Assembly (NCBI RefSeq): GCF_030770395.1
Contig: NZ_CP132480.1
Location: forward strand, 4,041,760-4,105,759
Reading direction: 5' to 3'
Source of the DNA: Telluria beijingensis
Lineage (GTDB): Bacteria; Pseudomonadota; Gammaproteobacteria; Burkholderiales; Burkholderiaceae_D
DNA: 64,000 bases
The first letter of the stretch is position 1; every line of letters begins with the position of its first letter. The notes below the pieces were generated by a model that worked only from the letters and a program-made list of their open reading frames with translations, had not been told where the DNA came from and ran no database searches. The position numbers were made by a program, and so were the translations under genes. Positions 28,578 through 37,389 of the stretch are shown here, piece after piece.

Positions 28578-29087
28578 ATGAAACACGTACATCCCGAATT
28601 CTCGTTCCAGTCGCGTGAGCTGGAAGGGCAGATCGAGGGAACCCTGGGCGACCCGCCCAACCGCAAGAACTACGACATGATGGTCAATGCGCTGGTGGCC
28701 GAATACGCCGATGGCGGCGGCATCGACGACGTCAACATGATGGCCTTCGCCCTGGTCGACAAGATCCGCTTCCTGGACCCCAAAGGCCTGATGCGCGAGG
28801 CGGCCGACTATGCCGACGGCGACCCCGCGCGCGTGTTCGCGATGGCCGAATGCAGCGGCGACGATGGCAAGGCGATGTACGCGGGCATGACCGCCAACCA
28901 CCCCGAACTGGCGCGCCAGGCCATCATTACCGCCTTCCTGTTCAAGAACCAGGGCCGCTGGGTCGATGACGACCAGTCGCTCGAGCAGCTCGGCCGCGAC
29001 GACGACGGCGACGATGTCGACGACAATGGCGAAGCCACCGACGACTTCACCGGCCTGTTCGACGAAGGAGACCGCGATGAGCGATGA
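28578..29087 (+). CDS. Unknown acidic protein, first of three
   Basis: This 169-residue cytoplasmic protein shows no signal or membrane segment and no family I recognise. The middle is helical with regular Ala/Met/Asp positions; the last 35 residues are strongly acidic (RDDDGDDVDDNGEATDDFTGLFDEGD). AGGA six bases before the ATG supports the start. Its end overlaps the next gene by 11 bases, and GAAGGAG for that gene lies within its coding part, so the two are coupled. Confidence 0.75.
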   Translation: MKHVHPEFSFQSRELEGQIEGTLGDPPNRKNYDMMVNALVAEYADGGGIDDVNMMAFALVDKIRFLDPKGLMREAADYADGDPARVFAMAECSGDDGKAMYAGMTANHPELARQAIITAFLFKNQGRWVDDDQSLEQLGRDDDGDDVDDNGEATDDFTGLFDEGDRDER

Positions 29088-29862
29088 GACCATCAAATCG
29101 AACCTGCCGGCCCTGGTGAGCCAGGTCGGCGAACTGGTGCTGGCCGGCTCGCTGGAGCACGCCGAAGAGGTGTTCTCGAAGGCGGCCGACGAGCATGGCG
29201 ACTACGCCGTGGCGCAGGTGCTGACCGAGCTGCCGCCGCAGGTCACTGCGCTGCACCTGTCGGGCTTCGACGGCGCCAAGACGTCGCTGGCGACCATGCT
29301 GGTGCCGCCCAAGGCCTGGGCCGACAGCCTGGCCTTCATCGCCGCCACCTGGCCCGACAACCTGATCGAGGACGACCCGGAGCGCATCGCCGAGAACCTG
29401 TTCAACCACGTGCATGGCGTGGTGTATGCCCAGGACGACGAAGACCGGCGCAACGAGCTGCTCGAAGCCGCATCGAGCACCGACCACGGCGCCACCGTGT
29501 TCGCCATCCTGTGGTCGCTGGCGCCGAAAGAGATCCTCGAAGTGGCGGGCGAGATCCTGTCGAAAGGCCGCTACGTGAGCGGCCAGACCAGCGCCGACAG
29601 CGACATCGTGCCGCTGGCGGTCGACCTGGCCAAGGCCAGCGAGGATGGCTGGGAGCGTTCGCTGCTCGAGCTGTTTCCGGAATTCCGCCACAGCGCCGAG
29701 ATGGCCGAGATCGAGCTGCCCGACGATCCGGACGAAGAGTCCGAATTCATGCAGCGCTCGACCCGCGACCTGCTGCTGCGCCTGCGCAAGCAGGTGCCAT
29801 CGGTGCGCACCCGGCAAGCCCGCAGCCCGCGCCGCAGCATGGGCACGGACATCTTCTCGTGA
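29077..29862 (+). CDS. Unknown helical protein, second of three
   Basis: This 261-residue soluble protein is mostly predicted helix with an acidic centre (ELPDDPDEESEF) and a basic, Arg/Ser-rich tail (RTRQARSPRRSMG). There are no motifs I can name. The repeated pattern of Ala/Leu helices in the first 200 residues could be a HEAT-like or similar scaffold, but this is only an impression. GAAGGAG precedes the ATG by six bases. Confidence 0.75.
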   Translation: MSDETIKSNLPALVSQVGELVLAGSLEHAEEVFSKAADEHGDYAVAQVLTELPPQVTALHLSGFDGAKTSLATMLVPPKAWADSLAFIAATWPDNLIEDDPERIAENLFNHVHGVVYAQDDEDRRNELLEAASSTDHGATVFAILWSLAPKEILEVAGEILSKGRYVSGQTSADSDIVPLAVDLAKASEDGWERSLLELFPEFRHSAEMAEIELPDDPDEESEFMQRSTRDLLLRLRKQVPSVRTRQARSPRRSMGTDIFS

Positions 29863-29879
29863 GCGGAGGCGCCTCGAAC

Positions 29880-30758
29880 ATGCTGCCGGCCATCGTCATC
29901 GAACAACCGCCGCGCCTGGTCCGCGCGATCAAGCTGCTGCCGGGCGAAGCCACGCCGGACGAAGCCGCGATCCTGGCCGACGAGCTGTCCGGGATCACCG
30001 CCATGGTGGCCGAGAAGTTCACCAACGACCGCACCGCCGAAGGCGTTGGACGCGCGCTGCTGCTCACCGTCGGCTGTGTTTCGCTGGGCCTGGAATACCT
30101 GATCCAGAGCGAGGACGAGGGCGACCTCGACGCGCTCGACATCCTGGTCGGCGAGGGCGCCGAACACGCGTTCCAGGCGGGTTTCCGCATGATCCGCGAG
30201 CTGGCCGCGCTGCCCGAGGACAGCCTGGTGAGCGAGTACGACAACGATCCGGTGTACGCCCAGCGCCGCCTGAAGGAGCTGTTCGTCGACATCTGCACCG
30301 CCGACCCGGGCGAATCGTGGTCGGGCTACGAGCGCTTCCTGGGCCAGGTCCAGCAGCGCCAGCAGGTCCAGGCGATCGTCAAGGCCGCCGAGTGGCTGCG
30401 CAAGAACCACTATGAAGGCGCGGTCAAGGATCCCGACCTGAATGCCGAAGGCGTGATCGCGATGGCCATCATCTTCGCGGCCGAAGGCGGCGCGCGCATC
30501 ACCGCGCGCACCGGCCAGCGCGAGTTCGAGCGCTTCGTCAAGGCGATGCGCAAGCACAAGCCCGATGTCGAGCAGGGCTGGGCCGAGTTCATGGCGCGTA
30601 TTCCGCCGGCCCACCAGGCCGTCGTCGCCGAGCGCATCGACATCTACCGCAAGCACTGCACGGTGCTCGAGCAAATCCAGACGCCGGCGACCATCGCCCA
30701 GCTGATGGCCGAGCTGGAAAACTACGCCGGTTCCGAACTGGACCCGGAATACCCGTGA
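29880..30758 (+). CDS. Unknown helical protein, third of three
   Basis: This 292-residue soluble, mostly helical protein has no recognised domain, signal or membrane segment. The ATG at 29880 has GGAGG at 29864-29868; a GTG at 29859 overlapping the upstream stop is an alternative but has no such site. Its stop overlaps the GTG of the MFS gene. The three unknown proteins, the J-domain protein and the transporter appear to form one unit of five. Confidence 0.75.
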   Translation: MLPAIVIEQPPRLVRAIKLLPGEATPDEAAILADELSGITAMVAEKFTNDRTAEGVGRALLLTVGCVSLGLEYLIQSEDEGDLDALDILVGEGAEHAFQAGFRMIRELAALPEDSLVSEYDNDPVYAQRRLKELFVDICTADPGESWSGYERFLGQVQQRQQVQAIVKAAEWLRKNHYEGAVKDPDLNAEGVIAMAIIFAAEGGARITARTGQREFERFVKAMRKHKPDVEQGWAEFMARIPPAHQAVVAERIDIYRKHCTVLEQIQTPATIAQLMAELENYAGSELDPEYP

Positions 30759-31960
30759 ATCCCGCCGGCGCGCGCATCGCCGCCGGCAGTCCGGCGTTCC
30801 GGCGCATCAACCGCGCAATGGCGTTCGGCGGCTTTTCCATCTTCGCCCTGCTGTACTGCGTGCAGCCTTTGATGCCGCTGCTCGGCCACGATTTTGCCCT
30901 GTCGCCGGCCCAGAGCAGCCTGGTGCTGTCGGTGTCCACCGCCACGCTGGCGCTGGCGCTGCTGGGTTCATCGAGCGTGGCCGAGCGCTTCGGCCGCAAG
31001 ACGGTGATGGTGGCCTCGATGATCAGTGGCGCCGTGCTGACCCTGGCCTGCGCCCTGGCCGCCAACTATACCCAGCTGGTCGCCGTGCGCGGCCTGATGG
31101 GCCTGATGCTGGGCGGCTTGCCGGCGGTGGCCATGGCGTATTTGAGCGACGAGATCGAGCCGACCTCGCTCGGCCTGTCGATGGGCATGTACATCAGCGG
31201 CAGCGCCTTCGGCGGCATGAGCGGGCGGGTGATCGCGGCCTTCATCAGCGACTTCGCATCATGGCGGGTCGCGGTAGGGCTGCTGGGCGCCGCCGGGCTG
31301 TATGCGGCCTGGGAATTTTCGCGCAGCCTGCCGCCGTCGCGCCATGGCGGCGCGCCGCCCGCGCGCGGGCCCGGCTTCGTCGATGGCCTGCGCATCCACC
31401 TGCGCGACCCCGGCCTGCCGTGGCTGTTCGCGCTGCCCTTCCTGCTGATGGGCGCTTTCGTGAGCCTGTATAACTACATCGGCTACCGCCTGCTGGCCCC
31501 GCCATTCGGGCTGCGCCAGAGCGCGGTCGGGTTGCTGTCGCTGCTCTACCTGCTGGGCATCTTCAGCTCGATGTGGGCCGGCAAGCTGGCCGACCGCCTG
31601 GGCCGCCGCAATGTTCTGTGGCTGGTGATGGGCCTCATGATCGCGGGGCTGCTGGTGACCCTGGTCGACGCCATCGTCGCCGTGGTGCTGGGCGTGGGCC
31701 TGGCCACCTTCGGCTTCTTCGCCGCCCATTCGGTGGCCAGCAGCTGGGTCGGACGGCGCGCGCAGGCGCCGCAGGCGCTGGCCTCGGGCATCTACCTGTT
31801 CTTTTATTATCTCGGCTCGAGCGTGGTGGGGTGGTTCACCGGCCATGTGTACGAGCATTGGGACTGGAATGGGGTGGTGGCGCTGCTGGGGGCGATCCTG
31901 GGCATCGGGTTGCTGATCGCGCTGCGGCTACGCAGGCTGGCGCCGGTGCCGCTCAAATAG
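30755..31960 (+). CDS. MFS transporter, YnfM-like
   Basis: This 401-residue protein has 12 predicted helices. The blocks FALLYCVQPLMPLL, YLSDEIEPTSLGLSMGMYISGSAFGGMSGR and the loop VAERFGRKTVM closely follow E. coli YnfM. YnfM is assigned to the major facilitator superfamily; arabinose or drug efflux has been suggested for relatives, with no firm substrate. The GTG start overlaps the preceding stop by 4 bases. The transcript probably ends at the hairpin 31976-32004. Confidence 0.88.
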   Translation: MNPAGARIAAGSPAFRRINRAMAFGGFSIFALLYCVQPLMPLLGHDFALSPAQSSLVLSVSTATLALALLGSSSVAERFGRKTVMVASMISGAVLTLACALAANYTQLVAVRGLMGLMLGGLPAVAMAYLSDEIEPTSLGLSMGMYISGSAFGGMSGRVIAAFISDFASWRVAVGLLGAAGLYAAWEFSRSLPPSRHGGAPPARGPGFVDGLRIHLRDPGLPWLFALPFLLMGAFVSLYNYIGYRLLAPPFGLRQSAVGLLSLLYLLGIFSSMWAGKLADRLGRRNVLWLVMGLMIAGLLVTLVDAIVAVVLGVGLATFGFFAAHSVASSWVGRRAQAPQALASGIYLFFYYLGSSVVGWFTGHVYEHWDWNGVVALLGAILGIGLLIALRLRRLAPVPLK

Positions 31961-31975
31961 CAGCGGCAGAAATGA

Positions 31976-32004
31976 AAACGCCACGCTGGGGGGGCGTGGC
32001 GTTT
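31976..32004. terminator. Hairpin terminator between the MFS gene and infA2
   Basis: An 11-bp stem AAACGCCACGC/GCGTGGCGTTT with a seven-base G-rich loop sits between the convergent stops at 31960 and 32012. A/T ends on both sides would serve either strand. Confidence 0.8.
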
Positions 32005-32011
32005 CGGTCGA

Positions 32012-32281
32012 TCAGCGGCGTGCCGCGCGATTGACTGGCGGGCGCGGGCCGCTGCCGGTCTTGCCGAGGTGGCGGAAGGTGATCCGGCCCTTGCTCAGGT
32101 CGTAGGGCGACAGTTCCAGGCTGACCTGGTCGCCGGCGATGATGCGGATGTGGTTCTTGCGCATCTTGCCGGACGTGTAGGCGATCAGCTTGTGGCCGTT
32201 TTCGCAATCGACGCGGTAACGCGAGTCGGGCAGCACTTCAGCGACGACGCCATTCATTTCGATGAGTTCTTCTTTTGCCAT
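32012..32281 (-). CDS. infA: Translation initiation factor IF-1, second long form
   Basis: This 89-residue S1/OB-fold protein ([24 protein letters not shown], then [32 protein letters not shown]) occupies the ribosomal A site during initiation. It is longer than the 72-residue IF-1 of the ribosomal protein cluster and carries a basic tail ([14 protein letters not shown]). Betaproteobacteria often have such a second copy, which may serve under particular conditions such as cold. AGGAG precedes the ATG by seven bases. Confidence 0.93.
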   Translation of the reverse strand: MAKEELIEMNGVVAEVLPDSRYRVDCENGHKLIAYTSGKMRKNHIRIIAGDQVSLELSPYDLSKGRITFRHLGKTGSGPRPPVNRAARR

Positions 32282-32821
32282 GATGGGCTCCTGTTAGTGT
32301 GAATACGAGATTATCTGGCCGGCCTGGCGCGATAGCGCACGGGCGGGCCGTTGAAGCGGCTCGCGCAAGCGAGCGGTATCGGGTGGACATGGCGCAGTGC
32401 AGGCGCCTTGCCGGGAGCGAAGAAGCCCGCACGCACGGCAGGCTTCATTGCGATGTCTTCTGGTACAACAAGATACTTCGTTCGGTGTCGTGCGATCCGT
32501 GGCAACTGTATGGCGCCGGGCCGTGGGCCCCGCCAATTGCGCAGTGTCGTCCGCATGGACACGATATGGGGGCAGGGTCGTGAATTTCCAGGGGCAATCT
32601 TCGTGGCGCTAGTCGATAGCGCCGTTAGGCGCAAAGGAATGACAGATGCTGAATAAGCGATAGTGTAGCACGGTTGACGCATGCTCGCTCATGCTTAAGC
32701 TCAATGACGATATAATCAGCGCAATATTCCGTTGCGCGCGGCGCGGCGTTCCAATCCGGTCGTCATGCTCCACGTCAAGCGCGGACTTTCATGAAACGGC
32801 CGATTTTCCAGGCAGTGTTCC
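32282..32821. other. Intergenic region, no supported gene
   Basis: About 540 bases separate infA2 and the KaiC-like gene, which are divergent. Several short frames exist, but none has family resemblance or a clear ribosome site. TATAAT occurs at 32711-32716 and TTGACG at 32674-32679, but the two are too far apart to form one promoter. Confidence 0.35.
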
Positions 32822-34309
32822 ATGACTACGTATAACTCGGACCGAATTTCAACCGGTATTCCCGGCCTCGACGACATTCTTGGCGGCGGCCTGACGCCGC
32901 AACGCCTGTACCTGGTCGAGGGTTCGCCGGGCGCAGGCAAGACCACGCTCGGACTGCAATTCCTGCTCGAGGGCCGCGCCAGGGGGGAGCGGGGACTCTA
33001 CATCACCCTGTCCGAAACCACCGACGAGCTGATCGCGGTCGGTCACAGCCACGGCTGGGACCTGAACGCGCTGTCGATCTTCGAGCTTGCCAGCGACGGC
33101 GAGCTCGACCCTGACGCGCAGCAGTCGGTGTTCCACCCGTCCGAAATCGAGCTGGGCGAAACCACGCGCAATGTCATGAACCAGGTCGACACGCTGCGCC
33201 CGGTGCGGGTGGTGTTCGACAGCCTGTCTGAGATGCGCCTGCTGGCCCAGAATCCGCTGCGCTACCGGCGCCAGATCCTTGCGCTCAAACAATTTTTCTC
33301 GGCACGGGAATGTACTGTCCTGTTGCTGGATGATAAAACGAGCCAATCCGACCAGCACCTGCACAGCATCGCCCACGGCGTCATCAGCCTCGAGCAGATC
33401 GCCAGGGAGTACGGCCAGGAACGGCGCAGGGTCAATATCGTCAAGATGCGCGGGGTACGTTTCCGCGGCGGCTACCACGATTACACGCTCGACACCGGCG
33501 GCATCACGATGTATCCGCGCCTGGTCGCCGCCGAGCACATCCGCGATTTCAAGGCCAGTATCAGTTCCAGTGGCAATGCCGAGTTCGACGCCCTGCTGGG
33601 TGGCGGCCTGGTGCGCGGCACCAATACGCTGGTGGTCGGTCCATCCGGCATCGGCAAGACGACGCTGTCGACCCGCTGCATGCTGGCCGCGCTCGAGCGT
33701 GGCGAGCTGGCCGACTACTACCTGTTCGACGAGGGGCTGGGGACGTTCTTTACCCGCAGCCGGCAACTCGGGCTCGACCTGCAACCCTATGTCGAGGACG
33801 AGCGGCTGCGCATCCACCACATCGATCCGGCCGAACTGTCGCCGGGCGAATTCGCGCAGAAGCTGCGCGATGCGGTCGGCGCGCGCAACTCTCGCTTCAT
33901 CGTGATCGACAGCCTGAATGCCTATCTGCAGGCGATGCCGGGTGAGCAGTACCTGATCCTGCAGATGCACGAGATGCTGTCGTTCCTGAACCAGCAGGGC
34001 GTGACCACGATGATGATCCTGGGGCAGCATGGCCTGATGTCCGAGGCCCGCACCGATATCGACCTGAGCTACCTCAGCGACACCACGGTGCTGATGCGCT
34101 TCTTCGAGGCAAACGGTAACGTGCGGCGCGCGCTCAGCGTCATCAAGAGCCGCACTACCCGCAACGCCCTGTCCATCCACGAACTGCAGCTGGACGATGG
34201 CGGCATCCGGGTCGGCGATCCGCTGGTGGGCTTCGAAGGCGTACTGGCCGGAATCCCTGCCTACCGCGGCCTGACGCCGATGATGGAACAGGCGGGGAAT
34301 GCCGACTGA
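32822..34309 (+). CDS. KaiC-like double-domain ATPase
   Basis: This 495-residue protein has two RecA-like KaiC domains: P-loops GSPGAGKTT (34-42) and GPSGIGKTT (273-281), each preceded by the typical ISTGIPGLDDILGGGL or NAEFDALLGGGL lead. The carboxylates after strand 2 are SE (64-65) and DE (303-304), where cyanobacterial KaiC has two Glu. At the autophosphorylation position (DIDLSYLSDT) Ser416 matches Ser431, but the next residue is Tyr417 rather than Thr432. No kaiA or kaiB is present. It overlaps the hybrid kinase gene by 11 bases, so they probably work together in a signalling rather than a clock role. Confidence 0.9.
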   Translation: MTTYNSDRISTGIPGLDDILGGGLTPQRLYLVEGSPGAGKTTLGLQFLLEGRARGERGLYITLSETTDELIAVGHSHGWDLNALSIFELASDGELDPDAQQSVFHPSEIELGETTRNVMNQVDTLRPVRVVFDSLSEMRLLAQNPLRYRRQILALKQFFSARECTVLLLDDKTSQSDQHLHSIAHGVISLEQIAREYGQERRRVNIVKMRGVRFRGGYHDYTLDTGGITMYPRLVAAEHIRDFKASISSSGNAEFDALLGGGLVRGTNTLVVGPSGIGKTTLSTRCMLAALERGELADYYLFDEGLGTFFTRSRQLGLDLQPYVEDERLRIHHIDPAELSPGEFAQKLRDAVGARNSRFIVIDSLNAYLQAMPGEQYLILQMHEMLSFLNQQGVTTMMILGQHGLMSEARTDIDLSYLSDTTVLMRFFEANGNVRRALSVIKSRTTRNALSIHELQLDDGGIRVGDPLVGFEGVLAGIPAYRGLTPMMEQAGNAD

Positions 34310-36011
34310 CCACGCCCATGACGAACGGCTGATCGTGTTCGCGCCCCATGGGCGCGATGCGGGCGTCATGTGTTCGGTACTGCAGCGCGACGGCCTGGCG
34401 TGCGCGATCGTCCATGATTTCAGGGCCCTCTGCGCCGCCATCGCGCAGGGCGCGGGCGCGGCGATCGTGGCCGAGGAAGCGTTGCACGGGATCGACAGCG
34501 GTCCCTTGCGCCTGTGGCTCGACCAGCAGGCGCCGTGGTCCGACTTTCCGTTCATCGTGCTGCTGACCAAGGTCATCGGCCTGCAGCAGGGTGCGCCGCG
34601 CGAACGGCTGGGTGGCTATGGCAACGTGATCCTGCTCGAGCGTCCGCTCAATGCCGAGACCCTGCGCAGCGCCGCGGTCTCGGCGCTGCGCGCGCGGCGC
34701 CGCCAGTACCAGGCGCGCGACGTGCTGGCCGACCGCGAACGCACTGCCGAAAGCCTGCGCGAGAGCCGCCAGCAACTGGTGGCGCTCAACGAGACGCTCG
34801 AATCGCGCATCGACGAGCGCACCCGCGCGCTGGCCCAGGCCAACGACCGCCTGATGAACGAGGTCATCGAGCGCGAGCGGGTGCAGCAGGCGATGGCGCA
34901 ATACCAGAAGATGGAAGCGGTGGGGCGCCTGACCGGCGGCATTGCCCACGACTTCAACAACCTGCTCAACGTGGTCCAGGGGAGCATGGACCTGATCCTC
35001 CTGATGTCGAAGGACGAGGTGGCCAAGGGCCGCGCCGAGATCGCGCGCAAGGCCTGCCAGCGCGGCGGCAAGCTGACGCGCCAGCTGCTGGCCTTTGCCC
35101 GCAACCAGAGCCTGGACCTGCGTGAAACCGGCATCGGCGACCTGTTCGACGGCGTGCGTGAACTGGTCGCCACCTCGCTCGGCTCGCGCATCGGTCTGCG
35201 CTTCGAGGTCGACCAGGCCTGTCCGCCGGTGCTGGCCGACGCCAACCAGATGGAGATGGCGCTGCTGAACCTCGCCATCAACGCGCGCGATGCCATGCCC
35301 GATGGCGGTGACCTGACCTTCGTCGCCAGGTGCGATGCGCCGCCGCCGGGCTTCCTGGCGGCCGGCGATTATGTGCGCATCTCCGTGACCGACAGCGGCG
35401 CCGGCATGGCGCCGGAACTGGTAGCCAAGGTGTTCGAACCCTTTTTCACCACCAAGGGTGTGGGCGGCACCGGCCTGGGCCTGAGCCAGGTGTACGGCAT
35501 GGCGCAGCAGTCGGGCGGCGGCGCGCGCATCCTCAGCGAACCGGGGGTGGGCACCACGGTCGAGATCTGGCTGCGGGCAGCGACCGGGCAGGATGCCACC
35601 GAACCGGCGCCGCCGGCGCGCATGCCGGCCACCATCGACCCGGCGCGCATCCTGATCGTCGAGGACGACGATTTCGTGCGCGCCTCGATGGTGTCGTCGC
35701 TCGAGGCGCTCGGCCACACGGTGCGCCAGGCTTCCGACGGCGAGGCCGGCCTGCGCGCGCTGCACGCCGAGCGGCCCGACCTCCTGATCACCGACTACCT
35801 GATGCCGGGCATGACCGGCGCCGAACTGATGCAGCGCACGCGCGCGATGTTCCCCGGCCTGCCGATGATCATCGCCACCGGCTATGCCGACATGAAGGCG
35901 ATCGAGCAGGTGATCGGCGACGGCGTGGTACTGCGCAAACCCTTCCAGCTGGCCGAGCTGGCGGTGAGCGTCGGCCAGGCGCTCGAGCGCCAGCGACAAG
36001 AGGCGCGCTAG
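34299..36011 (+). CDS. Hybrid sensor histidine kinase linked to KaiC
   Basis: This 570-residue soluble kinase has residues 8-125 as a receiver-like domain that lacks the phospho-acceptor Asp (VAEEAL at that place). A coiled coil (about 140-205) follows, then HisKA with His217 in GGIAHDFNNLL. The ATPase domain carries NLAINARDAM, DSGAGM, FEPFFTTK and GTGLGLS. A C-terminal receiver has EDDD, phospho-acceptor Asp499, Thr in IATGY and Lys in LRKPF. There are no membrane helices, so its signal is internal. The 11-base overlap with the KaiC-like gene suggests that KaiC is its input or target. Confidence 0.9.
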   Translation: MPTDHAHDERLIVFAPHGRDAGVMCSVLQRDGLACAIVHDFRALCAAIAQGAGAAIVAEEALHGIDSGPLRLWLDQQAPWSDFPFIVLLTKVIGLQQGAPRERLGGYGNVILLERPLNAETLRSAAVSALRARRRQYQARDVLADRERTAESLRESRQQLVALNETLESRIDERTRALAQANDRLMNEVIERERVQQAMAQYQKMEAVGRLTGGIAHDFNNLLNVVQGSMDLILLMSKDEVAKGRAEIARKACQRGGKLTRQLLAFARNQSLDLRETGIGDLFDGVRELVATSLGSRIGLRFEVDQACPPVLADANQMEMALLNLAINARDAMPDGGDLTFVARCDAPPPGFLAAGDYVRISVTDSGAGMAPELVAKVFEPFFTTKGVGGTGLGLSQVYGMAQQSGGGARILSEPGVGTTVEIWLRAATGQDATEPAPPARMPATIDPARILIVEDDDFVRASMVSSLEALGHTVRQASDGEAGLRALHAERPDLLITDYLMPGMTGAELMQRTRAMFPGLPMIIATGYADMKAIEQVIGDGVVLRKPFQLAELAVSVGQALERQRQEAR

Positions 36012-36088
36012 CGTGCAAGCCTGTTTCATTGACTAAACTATAATTCCCGACTCATCGGGAGCATCCAGCCCGGTCCACCCACTTTCAG

Positions 36089-36655
36089 ATGGCGCCCGTG
36101 ACGACTGCAACCGACCATTTCGACTATGAAGCGCATCTCGCCGCCTGCGCGCGCGGCGACCGCCAGGCCCTGCGCCGCCTGTACGACCAGGAAAGCCCGC
36201 GCCTGCTGGGCGTGGCCCTGCGCATCGTGCGCGAGCGCCAGGCGGCCGAGGACGTCCTGCACGATGCCTTCGTCAGCATCTGGACCCGCGCCGCCAGCTT
36301 CGACGCCACCCGCGGTTCGGGCCGCGGCTGGATGTACACCGTGGTGCGCCACGCGGCGCTGGATGCGGTGCGCGATGGCGGGCGCGAAGTGGGTGTCGAC
36401 GAGGAAGCGCTCGATGCGCTCGGCAGCGAGTCCTTCGATCCGGGCATGCAGGACGCCTTCGAGCTGCGCCAGGACATGGGGCGCCTGCACGACTGCCTTA
36501 GCCGGCTCGACGTCGCCAAGCGCAACAGCATCCTGCACGCCTATATCGACGGCTTCTCGCACAGCGAGATCGCCGAGCGCCTCAAGTCGCCGCTGGGCAC
36601 GGTCAAGGCCTGGATCAAGCGCGGGATGAGCGCACTGCGGGAGTGCATGGTATGA
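36089..36655 (+). CDS. ECF sigma factor, SigK/RskA-type
   Basis: This 188-residue protein has region 2 (LLGVALRIVRERQAAEDVLHDAFVSIWTRAASFD) and a full region 4 helix-turn-helix (DGFSHSEIAERLKSPLGTVKAWIKRGMSAL). It is coupled by an ATGA overlap to the RskA-like gene, the classical arrangement for SigK/SigL-type ECF factors held by membrane anti-sigma proteins. The likely target is the divergent or nearby DUF4394 lipoprotein gene, which often accompanies such pairs; this is inference from gene order. Confidence 0.9.
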   Translation: MAPVTTATDHFDYEAHLAACARGDRQALRRLYDQESPRLLGVALRIVRERQAAEDVLHDAFVSIWTRAASFDATRGSGRGWMYTVVRHAALDAVRDGGREVGVDEEALDALGSESFDPGMQDAFELRQDMGRLHDCLSRLDVAKRNSILHAYIDGFSHSEIAERLKSPLGTVKAWIKRGMSALRECMV

Positions 36656-37347
36656 ATCCACATCGCGATCCGTACGAACTGGCCGGCGAATATGTGCTGG
36701 GCACCCTGTCGACAGAACGGCGGCACGAGGTCGATGCCATGCTGCCGAAGGATGCCACCTTGCGCGCCGCCGTCGCCTATTGGGAAGAACGCCTGCTGCC
36801 GTTGACCGCGCTGGTCGAGCCGGTGCCGGCGCCGGCCACCCTGTGGTCGCGCATTGAGCGCAGCCTGGGACCGGCTGCCGCGCCTGCTGCCGCGGTCCGG
36901 ACCAGCTGGTGGGAGCGTCTCGGCCTGTGGCGAGGACTGGCTGCCGGCGGCTTCGCCGCTGCCGCGATCATGGCCGTGATGGTCGGCGTCAACCTGTACG
37001 AAGTGGAACAGGCGCGCTATATGGTGGTGCTGGCCGCGCCGCAGACCGCGGGGCCGGGCTGGGTGCTGGAACTGGTCGGCGACGACACCTTGCGCCTGAA
37101 ACCGCTGGTCAATACCGCGGTGCCGGCCGATCGCGCATTGCAGTTGTGGACCAAGGCCGACGACTGGGAAGGCCCGGTGTCGCTCGGGTTGGTCAAGCCA
37201 GGCGAATCGGTCGAGGTCAAGCTCGCCAACCTGCCGAAGGTGGTGCCGAACCAGCTGTTCGAGATCACGCTGGAACCAGCCGCCGGCTCGCCGATCGGCC
37301 GTCCGACCGGCCCGATTCTCTACATCGGGCGCGCGGTCAGCATATAA
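36652..37347 (+). CDS. RskA-type anti-sigma factor
   Basis: This 231-residue protein has an N-terminal anti-sigma domain (residues 3-55, DPYELAGEYVLGTLSTERRHEV), one membrane helix at about residues 102-122 and a periplasmic RskA C-terminal domain (about 125-231, ending GRPTGPILYIGRAV). It should bind the sigma factor encoded just upstream and release it after a periplasmic signal, usually by proteolysis. No zinc-binding motif is present, as is usual for RskA. Confidence 0.88.
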   Translation: MNPHRDPYELAGEYVLGTLSTERRHEVDAMLPKDATLRAAVAYWEERLLPLTALVEPVPAPATLWSRIERSLGPAAAPAAAVRTSWWERLGLWRGLAAGGFAAAAIMAVMVGVNLYEVEQARYMVVLAAPQTAGPGWVLELVGDDTLRLKPLVNTAVPADRALQLWTKADDWEGPVSLGLVKPGESVEVKLANLPKVVPNQLFEITLEPAAGSPIGRPTGPILYIGRAVSI

Positions 37348-37389
37348 CAAAGGCTGGGTGGCGGCCCGCATGCCGCCACCCATCCTCCA

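Noticed and set aside
32311..32682. Frames of 100-120 residues on both strands between infA2 and the KaiC-like gene
   Set aside because: No ribosome site, no resemblance to known proteins and two overlapping frames on opposite strands of equal quality.
36061..36067. GCATCCA as a shared ECF -35 element before the sigma gene and (minus strand, 39142-39148) before the DUF4394 gene
   Set aside because: Before the sigma gene it lies only 21 bases from the start codon, too close for a -35, and no common -10 follows at a fixed distance.
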